Shown here one piece after another: positions 6,978 through 14,352 of a stretch of DNA of 48,210 nucleotides. How positions within the stretch are numbered: the stretch's first letter is position 1; each line of letters starts with the position of its first letter. Under the pieces are notes generated by a model. That model was not told where the DNA came from and did no database searches. It was given only the letters and a program-made list of their open reading frames with translations. The stretch lies in NCBI GenBank assembly GCA_022703445.1, contig JAKLDR010000024.1, positions 1 through 48,210 on the forward strand. The letters run 5' to 3'. Source of the stretch: Planctomycetota bacterium (lineage in GTDB: Bacteria > Planctomycetota > SZUA-567 > JAKLDR01). Both the position numbers and the translations under genes were made by a program.

Positions 6978-8220
6978 AGGGCTGCTCCGTCCCGGCGCCG
7001 GCCTTATCCGGCTCGCAGTGCACGTTGACCTTGACCAGCCCCAGGCGCTCGCGGAGCTTCCCGGCCAGTTCGTGCTCCAGGCGGTGGACCTCCTCGACGG
7101 GCAGGCCCGGCCGGACGGTGAGGTGCAGGTCAACCGAGAGGTGTTTCTCCGAGGTGGTCACGTGGACGGCGTGGAAGCCCAGCACGGCGGCCTCCGCGGC
7201 CACGAAGGCCTTGAGCGCCTCCTCGACCGTCGTGGCCCGGACGTCGCAGGCCGGCGGGCCCTCGTGGACCTCGACATGGACCACCGCGGCCATGCGCAGC
7301 CTCCGCCCGAGGGCCTCCTCCACCAGGGTGGCCACCCTGTGGCTCTCGGCGGTCTTCATCTGAGGGGCGACCTCCACGTGCAGCGAGGCCGTCTGGCGGT
7401 TGCCGTAGTCGTGGACCTCGACGCCGTGCACCCCCCGAACCCCGCGCACCGAGGCGGCGGCGGCCACGATGTTGGTCACCAGATCCCGGCTGGGGGCCTC
7501 GCCCATCAGGCGGCTCATCATCTCCCAGGCGAGCGAGGCGCCGGCCCAGCCGATGAAACCGGCCACGCCCAGGCCGAAGAGCCCGTCGAGCCAGTTCACG
7601 CCGAACTTCACGCCCACGAAGGAGAAGACCACCAGCAGCGTGGCCAGGGCGTCGGAGCGATGATGCGCGGCGTCGCCGATCAGCGCGGCCGACGAGATGG
7701 TCCGGCCCAGGTCGGCCGAGAAGCGCGCCATCCACTCCTTGAAGGCCCAGAAGACGAGCAGGGCCGGGACGATCCACCAGCCGGTACCCTGCATGGCCGT
7801 GATGGCCTGCTGAGTCTCGGCGTCGGGGGGCGTGAAGGCCAGCATCAGCCGGTCGAAGGCCGGGTGGGCGAACTCCACCGCGGTGACGATCAGCATGGCC
7901 GCCAGGCCCAGGGTGCCCAGGGCCTCGGCCCGGCCGTGGCCGTGGGGGTGTTTCTCGTCGGGCGGCGCGGAAGCCACCCGCATGCTGACCAGCAGGACCA
8001 CCGAGCTGATCATGTCGCCGAAGGTGTGGGCCGCGTCGGCGGTCAGGGCGATGCTCCCGGTGAGCAGGCCCAGGGCCAGCTTGGCTCCGCCGAGCAGGAG
8101 GTTCCCGAAGATGCTGGTCCAGCACTCGAGCTTGACGTAGCCGTGGCGCACGCGCTGCTCCGCTACCTTCTCGTGGTCGCGGACGAAGCTGCGGACCATC
8201 CATCCGGTTGGCCAGATCAT
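6967..8220 (-). CDS. Cation diffusion facilitator (CDF) transporter, long form
   Basis: A 417-residue inner-membrane metal/proton antiporter. Six membrane segments occupy about residues 30-230. TM2 carries TADAAHTFGDM and TM5 carries GDAAHHRSDAL, the paired Asp/His metal-binding motifs. A His-rich loop (EKHPHGHGRAEALG) follows TM2. Two ferredoxin-like cytoplasmic domains follow the membrane part, one ending near HVEVHEGPPACDV and one ending HLTVRPG...VNVHCEP; most CDFs have one. Metal specificity (Zn, Fe, Mn, Co) cannot be told. The start at ATG 8220 has no clear ribosome site; ATG codons a few residues in are alternatives. It lies 36 bp downstream of a second CDF gene. Confidence 0.88.
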   Translation of the reverse strand: MIWPTGWMVRSFVRDHEKVAEQRVRHGYVKLECWTSIFGNLLLGGAKLALGLLTGSIALTADAAHTFGDMISSVVLLVSMRVASAPPDEKHPHGHGRAEALGTLGLAAMLIVTAVEFAHPAFDRLMLAFTPPDAETQQAITAMQGTGWWIVPALLVFWAFKEWMARFSADLGRTISSAALIGDAAHHRSDALATLLVVFSFVGVKFGVNWLDGLFGLGVAGFIGWAGASLAWEMMSRLMGEAPSRDLVTNIVAAAASVRGVRGVHGVEVHDYGNRQTASLHVEVAPQMKTAESHRVATLVEEALGRRLRMAAVVHVEVHEGPPACDVRATTVEEALKAFVAAEAAVLGFHAVHVTTSEKHLSVDLHLTVRPGLPVEEVHRLEHELAGKLRERLGLVKVNVHCEPDKAGAGTEQPFRQ

Positions 8221-8256
8221 GGGGGCGACTATAGGCGGCGGTGGCCGGAAGTCAAT

Positions 8257-9258
8257 TTATGTGCCGCGGGAGGGCTCGGCCGATGGGCCGCTCGGTTCGC
8301 GCGATGCCCGGATCGCCTCCCGCTGTTCCGGGCCGAGCAGGCAGCTGTCGGAGCAGTCCGGGCGACAGGCCCCGGTGCAGGGCTCCACGTGGACGATGAC
8401 GGTGGCGTCGCCCAGAGCCTGCCGGAGCCGTCCGCCGATGCGATGGGACAGGGCGTGTGACTCCGCCACCGGCATGCGGCCGTCAACGAAGATGTGGAAT
8501 TCGATGAAACGGTTCGGCCCGGCCTTGCGGGTGCGCAGGCGGTGAAAGCCGCGCACCGTCGGGACAAACTCGGCCAGGACCTTGCGGATGCGCTCGACCT
8601 CTTCGGTGGGCAGCGCCCGGTCGAGCAGGTCGCCGGCCGATTCGGCGGTGAGCTTGTAGGCGGCGTGGATGATCAGCAGGGCCACGGCGATGGCCGCCAT
8701 GGGGTCGACCCAGTGCAAGTCGGCGCCCTTGAAGACCCGTTCGCCGACCCAGATGAAGCAGAGTCCGAACATCACGCCGGCGGAAGTATAAACGTCGGTG
8801 CGCAGGTGCCAGGCGTCGGCCTGCAGCGCGATCGAGTCGGTCCTGCGCCCCACCCTGAACAGCAGTTCCGAGACAATCAGGTTGATCACCGATGAGCCGA
8901 ACATCACCGCCACGCCCCAACCGATCCGATCGACCTCCCGGGGGTGCATCAGTTTGTCGACGGCCTCGTAGATGATCCAGCCGGCGGCCACGAAGATGAG
9001 CACGGCCTCGATGGTGCCGGAGACGTTCTCAATCTTGCCGTGGCCGAAGGGGTGTTTCTGGTCGGCGGGCTTGCCGCCGGTCTTGACGGCGATGAGGGCG
9101 ATGATGGCGGCGATCAGGTCCACGCCCGAATGGATGGCCTCGGAGATCACCGAGACCGATCCGATCATGAAGCCGACGATCAGCTTGACGGCCACCAGCA
9201 GCGTGTTGGACGCGACCGACAGTGTGGCCACCGACGACTTCAGTCGTTGGTTGTCCAT
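8257..9258 (-). CDS. Cation diffusion facilitator transporter with Cys-rich tail
   Basis: A 333-residue CDF. TM2 carries ISEAIHSGVDL and TM5 carries QADAWHLRTDVYTS, the metal-site motifs, with KHPFGHGKIEN between. One cytoplasmic ferredoxin-like dimerisation domain follows (about 215-295). Just after it comes EPCTGACRPDCSDSCLLG, four cysteines in about 13 residues, an unusual potential soft-metal site. Not a close duplicate of the other CDF. The start ATG 9258 is only 4 bp from the stop of the ketoacyl-ACP synthase gene, so it is in the same transcript. Confidence 0.9.
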   Translation of the reverse strand: MDNQRLKSSVATLSVASNTLLVAVKLIVGFMIGSVSVISEAIHSGVDLIAAIIALIAVKTGGKPADQKHPFGHGKIENVSGTIEAVLIFVAAGWIIYEAVDKLMHPREVDRIGWGVAVMFGSSVINLIVSELLFRVGRRTDSIALQADAWHLRTDVYTSAGVMFGLCFIWVGERVFKGADLHWVDPMAAIAVALLIIHAAYKLTAESAGDLLDRALPTEEVERIRKVLAEFVPTVRGFHRLRTRKAGPNRFIEFHIFVDGRMPVAESHALSHRIGGRLRQALGDATVIVHVEPCTGACRPDCSDSCLLGPEQREAIRASREPSGPSAEPSRGT

Positions 9259-9262
9259 CCGG

Positions 9263-10447
9263 TCAGCTCTTCTTGAACACCACCGAGGCGTTGACCCCGC
9301 CGATGCCGTAGGAGTTCTTGAGCATCACCCGGAGCTCGACCCGCCGCGCCTGGGCCGGGCAGTAATCCAGGTCGCACTCCGGGTCGGGGGTGGTGATGCC
9401 CACGGTGGGCGGGACGACCCCCTCGACCAGGGACCGGACCGCGGCGACCGACTCGTGCGCGCCGGCCGCGCCCATGGTGTGGCCGAGCATCGACTTGTTG
9501 GCGGTGAGCACGAGCCGGCGGGCGTGCGCGCCGAAGACCTCCTTGAGGGCCTTGGTCTCGATGAGGTCGTTGTACTTCGTGCCCGTGCCGTGGAGGTTGA
9601 CGCCGTCGACCTGCTCCGGCGCGACGCCCGCGTCGGCCAGGGCCGCGCGCATCAGGCGGACGATGCCCCGGCCCTCCTTCTCGGGGGCGGTCAGGTGGTA
9701 GGCGTCGTTGTTGGCCGCCCCGCCGGCGAGCTCGCAGAGCGCGCTGGCCCCGCGCTTCGCGGCGGACTCGGCGCCCTCGACGACCAGGGCCCCGGCGCCC
9801 TCGCTGAAGACCGTGCCCGCGCGTTTCAGGTCGAAGGGGGTGATGTCGCCGGGCGAGACGGCGTGCAGCGCGGAGAGTCCGGCCAGGCAGTAGAGCGAGA
9901 GTTCGTCGTAGCCGGCGGCGACGGCCAGATCGGCCCGGCCGGAGCGGATGAGTTCGAGCGCCACGACCAGCGCGGCTGCGCCCGAGGCGCAGGAGACCGA
10001 GGGCGCCGCGACCGACCCGGCCAGCCCGCAGCCCGCGGCCGCCCGCGCGGCGATGCCCGCGAAGTCGTAGCCGGCGAGCGACGGCGCCCCGCCCGGCGAG
10101 AGCGCCTTTTCAGCCGCAGACATGCCCCCGAAGTTGGTGCCGATCACCAGCGCGGCCCTGGAGGGATCGAATCCGCCGGGGCGGATGCCGGCGCCGGCCA
10201 GGGCCTCGGCCAGGGCGTCGGCCAGGAAGCGCTCCGCGCGGCTCGGATCTCCCGGCGCGGCCGGCGGCGGGTAGCCGGGGACTTCGCCGCCCAGCGGGCT
10301 GCGCAGGCCTTCGGTGGGGAACAGCGTGATGTTGCGCAGCGCCTTCCGGCCAGCGACCAGTCCGTCCCAAAGAGGCCCGACACCGCGGCCGAAGGGCGAG
10401 ACCGCCCCCAGGCCGGTGACCACCGCCTGCGGTGACCGGGACGACAT
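9263..10447 (-). CDS. Beta-ketoacyl-ACP synthase family protein (KAS II/FabF-like)
   Basis: A 394-residue thiolase-fold condensing enzyme. The catalytic triad of KAS I/II is intact: C153 in SVSCASGAA, H286 in NLHGTGTKYND, and H323 in LGHTMGAAGAHES. The N-terminus AVVTGLGAVSPFG and C-terminus MLKNSYGIGGVNAS are typical. It elongates acyl-ACP with malonyl-ACP in the cytoplasm. It is not beside the fatty-acid cluster at 18-21 kb but in an operon with two metal transporters, so it may serve a specialised acyl chain rather than being the housekeeping FabF. No acyl carrier protein gene adjoins it. Start ATG 10447 lacks a strong ribosome site. Confidence 0.88.
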   Translation of the reverse strand: MSSRSPQAVVTGLGAVSPFGRGVGPLWDGLVAGRKALRNITLFPTEGLRSPLGGEVPGYPPPAAPGDPSRAERFLADALAEALAGAGIRPGGFDPSRAALVIGTNFGGMSAAEKALSPGGAPSLAGYDFAGIAARAAAGCGLAGSVAAPSVSCASGAAALVVALELIRSGRADLAVAAGYDELSLYCLAGLSALHAVSPGDITPFDLKRAGTVFSEGAGALVVEGAESAAKRGASALCELAGGAANNDAYHLTAPEKEGRGIVRLMRAALADAGVAPEQVDGVNLHGTGTKYNDLIETKALKEVFGAHARRLVLTANKSMLGHTMGAAGAHESVAAVRSLVEGVVPPTVGITTPDPECDLDYCPAQARRVELRVMLKNSYGIGGVNASVVFKKS

Positions 10448-10473
10448 GACGGGCCGCGCAGCCGGGGCCGGCG

Positions 10474-11931
10474 CTACTTGGCCTGGCCCCCGGAGTCCGA
10501 CGCAGCCGGCGGCGGCAGCTTGATCCAGCCCTTCTCCGCGCAGAACTCCTTGCACTTCTGAACGGCGGTGCTGACTCCCGGGATCTTGACCACCAGCGGA
10601 TCGAGCAGCTGGGTGAAGACCGCCGTGCCGAAGAGCGCCAGGATCAGGACCACCGTGGGCATCAGCACCCAGAGCCAGGCCCGGCGCTTCTTCGGGCGCG
10701 CGGCCCCGCAGCCTGGGCAGACGTCCTCGCCCTCCGGGATCTGCTCCTTGCACTTGCCGCAGGTGACCGCCGGGGCGGGTGCCGCCGGAGCAGCCCCCTT
10801 CTTGACGGGCTTGGCCTTGGCGCCTGCCGCCTTGGCGGCCAGGGGCTTTCTGGGCTCGGCGGCATCGCGGTCGCTTCTCATGCCCGCGCGGCGCAGGGCC
10901 CGGCCCAGCCTGGCGTTCTCCGACTCCTCTTCCTCGCCGGCCGGCGCAGGTCCCGCCGGTGCTTCGGCGGCCTCGGCCGCCGGGGCCTCGGCCTGGGTCG
11001 AAACAGGCGCGGTCTCGGCGGCCTGGGCGCCATCCGCCGCCTCCGCGCCTTCGGCGCCGGCGCCCTTCTTCTTGAGGCGGCGGACGACGATGCGCTTGCT
11101 CTTGGGCTTGCCGCCCTCGCCGGCCTCGGACGCCGGAGCCTCGGCGGCGGCCGGCTCTGGCGGCGGGGCCTCCTCGGCGAGCGGCAGCGGCTCGTTGGAG
11201 TCGGCGGGCAGCGGCGTGAATTCGGGCTTCTCGGCCGGCGGGAGCTCCTCTGCGACAGCCTCCGCGGGAGGCTCGGCGGCCTCGGCCGGGGCCGGCTCCA
11301 TCTCGATCGGAGCCACCTCCGGCAGGGGCTCGGGATCGGCCGCGGACGCCTCCGCCTCGGGCGCGGCCGGTTCCTCGGCCGGCGGCTCCTCGGCGGCGGG
11401 GGTCGGGGCGGCGGTCAACTGGTCGAAGACGTCCTGGGCGTTGTCCGGCGCTGCCGGGGCCGGCTCGGCGGCCGGCTCGGTGGCCGGCTCGGCCGGCGCG
11501 CCGGAGGCCAGGAAGTCGATGTCGGACAGCGGCGGCTCCGCCGCCTGCGGCTCGGCCGGCGGCTCCGGAACGGGCTCGGCCGCCTGGGCCTTGAGCTCCC
11601 GGGCCTTGGCCAATGCGGCCGGTGCAGGGGCCTTGGCCTGCTGGACGGTCGTGAACGCGCCGGCCCGGATCTCCGGCATGGCCGGCTTGGCTGGCGCGGG
11701 GGCTGGCTCGGGCTCCGGGGCCGGCGCCTGGGTCTCGACCGGCTCGAGGGCGTCGATGGCCGCCTCCACATCGGTGCTGTCCGGCGGGCCGGACAGGGCC
11801 AGCGCATCATCGGGCACGGCCACCACCCGCCGGCAGCGGGGGCATTCCCCGGGCCGGCCCTTGGATTCCTCCGACGCGGACAGGCCCGCGCCGCAGACGC
11901 AGCGGAAGTAGACCTCGGTGGCGGTAGTCAT
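10474..11931 (-). CDS. Zinc-ribbon membrane protein with long Ala/Pro/Glu-rich linker
   Basis: A 485-residue protein of unknown function, start ATG 11931. The N-terminal zinc ribbon (CVCGAGLS...CPRC) occupies about residues 10-36. A low-complexity Ala/Pro/Glu linker of about 330 residues follows, broken by a Lys/Arg-rich patch (KSKRIVVRRLKKKG). A second zinc ribbon, CGKCKEQIPEGEDVCPGCG, lies near residue 400, followed directly by a basic stretch and one membrane segment (WLWVLMPTVVLILALFGTAV). The layout predicts a large disordered cytoplasmic region anchored by one C-terminal helix, with a short segment outside. Similar proteins occur in Planctomycetota. It is 4 bp downstream of the GGDEF gene. 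Confidence 0.7.
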   Translation of the reverse strand: MTTATEVYFRCVCGAGLSASEESKGRPGECPRCRRVVAVPDDALALSGPPDSTDVEAAIDALEPVETQAPAPEPEPAPAPAKPAMPEIRAGAFTTVQQAKAPAPAALAKARELKAQAAEPVPEPPAEPQAAEPPLSDIDFLASGAPAEPATEPAAEPAPAAPDNAQDVFDQLTAAPTPAAEEPPAEEPAAPEAEASAADPEPLPEVAPIEMEPAPAEAAEPPAEAVAEELPPAEKPEFTPLPADSNEPLPLAEEAPPPEPAAAEAPASEAGEGGKPKSKRIVVRRLKKKGAGAEGAEAADGAQAAETAPVSTQAEAPAAEAAEAPAGPAPAGEEEESENARLGRALRRAGMRSDRDAAEPRKPLAAKAAGAKAKPVKKGAAPAAPAPAVTCGKCKEQIPEGEDVCPGCGAARPKKRRAWLWVLMPTVVLILALFGTAVFTQLLDPLVVKIPGVSTAVQKCKEFCAEKGWIKLPPPAASDSGGQAK

Positions 11932-11935
11932 GGCG

Positions 11936-13177
11936 TCATCGCTCCCCTTGGACTGGGTTTCCAGCAGCCGGCGCCGGCCCGGAGTCCGACCCCTCCGGTG
12001 CGGGGCGCGGCTCTCCGGCGGCGGCATCGAAATAGCAGACCCGGTTGCGGCCGGTCCGCTTGCCCATGTACATGGCCCGGTCGGCGGCGTCGATGAGCTC
12101 GCTGGCGCTCATCCCCGGGCGGAACTCGGCGGCGCCCAGGCTGGCCGTGACCTGGAAGGTGTGCCCGTCGAAGACCGACTCGGCTCCGGCGACCGCGGCG
12201 CGCAGCCGCTCGGCGGCGGTTATGGCGCCGGCCATTCCGGTCTCCGGCAGAATGACGGCGAACTCCTCGCCGCCGTAGCGGGCGGCCAGGTCCACGCCCT
12301 CGCGCACCGTCCGGCGGATGGCCCGGCTGACGGTGCGGAGCACGTGGTCGCCGGCCAGGTGCCCGTGGTCGTCGTTGAAGCGCTTGAAGCGGTCGATGTC
12401 CAGCATCACCAGCGAGAACTCGCCGCCGTAGCGCCCGGCGCGCCGGATCTCGCGGTCCAGGGCCTCGCGGAAGACGCGGTGGTTGGACAGCCTGGTGAGC
12501 CCGTCGGTCTCGGCCAGCGAACGCATCTCCCCCACCAGGATGGAGGTGCTCACCGCGGTGCCGATCAGCTCGCTGAGCTGCACGGCCACGTTGAGATCGT
12601 CGCGGTCGAAGCTGGCCCCGTCGGCGCGGTCGGCGATGTTGAGCACGCCCATCACGCGCCTGGTGCCCTGGCCCGAGCCGGTCATCAGCGGGCAGATCAG
12701 GCAGGAGTTGGTCAGGTACTTGTCCGTCTTGGTCCGCCGGATGCGCACGCCCCGCTCGCGCTCGAACTGGTTGAGATTCTCGATGAGCAGCGGCTGGTCG
12801 GCGCTGATGGCCATGGCCATGATCGTGTCCGGCTCGCGCGCGAGAGAGACCTGCTCGCTGATCGGCTCGGAGTGGTTGTGGGCCTTGAGGTTGAGGGCGT
12901 TGCTCTCGTAGTCGTACAGGAACAGCGAGCAGTACCGGGCGGCGAAGAGGTGGGGGATCTTCTCGATGGCCACGTGCACGATCTGGTCGATGTCGAAGGT
13001 GTTGAGCTCCTTGGAGAGCTGGGCGACCTGCGTGGAACGGGTGGTCAGCCGGCCGATGGCGGCCAGCTGCCGGCGCTGGAGCTCGTAGTTGGTCCTGAGC
13101 TGTTCGGCGCGCGTGGAAAGCTGCCGGTAGGCTTCCAACAGCTCGGCGTGGCTCAAGGTGCCTACGTCTTGATCCAC
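11936..13177 (-). CDS. GAF-GGDEF diguanylate cyclase
   Basis: A 413-residue protein starting at GTG 13177 behind an excellent GGAGGAGG site; in-frame codons further upstream are dismissed. A coiled coil (about residues 8-58) precedes a GAF sensor domain (about 60-215) and a GGDEF domain (about 222-385) with the active motif GGEEF at 302-306 and the substrate signature DIDRFKRFNDDHGH. It should make cyclic di-GMP from GTP. The product-inhibition site RxxD that normally precedes GGDEF is absent: the segment reads REGVDLAARY, with Glu where the Arg should be. No membrane segment, so it is cytoplasmic. Confidence 0.92.
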   Translation of the reverse strand: MDQDVGTLSHAELLEAYRQLSTRAEQLRTNYELQRRQLAAIGRLTTRSTQVAQLSKELNTFDIDQIVHVAIEKIPHLFAARYCSLFLYDYESNALNLKAHNHSEPISEQVSLAREPDTIMAMAISADQPLLIENLNQFERERGVRIRRTKTDKYLTNSCLICPLMTGSGQGTRRVMGVLNIADRADGASFDRDDLNVAVQLSELIGTAVSTSILVGEMRSLAETDGLTRLSNHRVFREALDREIRRAGRYGGEFSLVMLDIDRFKRFNDDHGHLAGDHVLRTVSRAIRRTVREGVDLAARYGGEEFAVILPETGMAGAITAAERLRAAVAGAESVFDGHTFQVTASLGAAEFRPGMSASELIDAADRAMYMGKRTGRNRVCYFDAAAGEPRPAPEGSDSGPAPAAGNPVQGER

Positions 13178-13287
13178 AGGCCCTCCTCCCCCGTCCGGAA
13201 TTCTAGCCCGGGGAGGTGCGGCCGCAAGGCGAGAACCCGGCCGTCCGCGGCCGCGGCGGGAGGGTGCCCCCGCCACTGGTCCGGGCG

Positions 13288-13309
13288 TTGTCCGACGGCC
13301 TTCGGACAA
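13288..13309 (+). promoter_or_regulatory. Perfect inverted repeat upstream of the barrel-protein promoter
   Basis: TTGTCCGA (13288-13295) and TCGGACAA (13302-13309) are perfect inverted copies with a 6-nt spacer. It lies 6 bp upstream of a candidate -35 box, a position suited to an activator operator. It shares a 16-nt sequence (13286-13301) with the hairpin after fabD at 21668-21693. Confidence 0.4.
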
Positions 13310-13315
13310 ACTTCG

Positions 13316-13344
13316 TTGCGGAGGAGGGCCGCGTGGGATAGACT
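13316..13344 (+). promoter_or_regulatory. Candidate promoter for the TorF-like gene
   Basis: TTGCGG (13316-13321), a 17-nt spacer, then TAGACT (13339-13344). This gives a 5' leader of about 67 nt before ATG 13419. Confidence 0.35.
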
Positions 13345-13418
13345 CCCTGAGCCTGGGCCGGGCGCCGGGGTGGGCCGGCGTCCGAGCCCCACGCGGCCAG
13401 GCAGGAGGAGGACTCGGT

Positions 13419-14300
13419 ATGGCGCGCCGTCTCCTGGGAAGATTCCGGTTCGGTCCAATGCTGGGGGCCGCAACGGCCGCCTGCGCCGGGCTGCTGCTGA
13501 CCGCCGCCGCGGCCGGCGCCGAGCCCTCCGTGCCGCCGCCGGCCACGGCCCCGGCTCCGGCCGCCGCCGCAGCCCCGGCCGACCCCGGCGGAGCCGAGGC
13601 CGGGAAGGCCGCCGAGGAGGAGAAGGACTGGTCGGTCTCGGCGGAGGTCTCGGTCTACGGCAAGTACGTTTACCGCGGCTGCAACCTCTTCGACGACGCG
13701 GTCCTGGTACCCAGCGCCACCGTCGAGTGGCGGGGCCTCAGCCTCAGCGTCTGCGGCTACCTGGAGCTGACCAACGAGGCCGGCCACAGCGGAAACTTCA
13801 CCGAGGTCGACACCACCCTGGCCTACACCCGCACCATCGGCCTGGTGGTCCTGGGCGCGGGGGTCTCCTGCTACAACTACCCGCACACCGACGCGGACGG
13901 TACCGTGGAGCTCTACGCTTCGGTCGGGCTGGAGCTGCCGCTGGAGCCGACGGTCACCGTCTACCGGGACGTGGACGAGATCGAGGGCGCCTACGGGATG
14001 CTGTCGCTCTCGCACGCCTTCGAGGACCTGTGGAAGCCGTTCGAGGGGGCCAGCGTGGGGCTGGAGCTCTCCGCCTCGGTCGGCTACGGCAACGACCTCC
14101 ACAACCTCGACTACTACGGCACGGAGGAGGAGGGCCTGGCCGACGCCACCTTCGGCGCCAGGCTGCCGGTGAGCGTCGGCGACCACCTGACGGTTGCGCC
14201 CTCGCTGTGGTACTCCACGCTGCTGGACGACGAAGTCCGCCGGGCCGCGCGCAAGGACGACAACCTCTGGGCCGGGATAACCGTCGGCTTCTCGTTCTGA
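13419..14300 (+). CDS. Putative outer-membrane beta-barrel protein (TorF/Gcw_chp-like)
   Basis: A 293-residue exported protein. It has a signal peptide (about residues 1-34, ending AAAAGA), an Ala/Pro-rich segment (35-66), then a barrel-like part from DWSVSAEVSVYGKYVYRG onward with alternating strands and a terminal Phe (AGITVGFSF), as for outer-membrane insertion. The YGKYVYRGCNLFDDAVLVP segment resembles the Gcw_chp/TorF porin family. Assignment is by eye. AGGAGGAGG precedes ATG 13419. It is followed after 52 bp by a sensor kinase gene on the same strand, so a sensing link is possible but unproven. Confidence 0.7.
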   Translation: MARRLLGRFRFGPMLGAATAACAGLLLTAAAAGAEPSVPPPATAPAPAAAAAPADPGGAEAGKAAEEEKDWSVSAEVSVYGKYVYRGCNLFDDAVLVPSATVEWRGLSLSVCGYLELTNEAGHSGNFTEVDTTLAYTRTIGLVVLGAGVSCYNYPHTDADGTVELYASVGLELPLEPTVTVYRDVDEIEGAYGMLSLSHAFEDLWKPFEGASVGLELSASVGYGNDLHNLDYYGTEEEGLADATFGARLPVSVGDHLTVAPSLWYSTLLDDEVRRAARKDDNLWAGITVGFSF

Positions 14301-14352
14301 TCTTCCGGACGGAGCTGCGCCGCGGCGCCGGCCGCGTAAGGGAGTCGTGACG

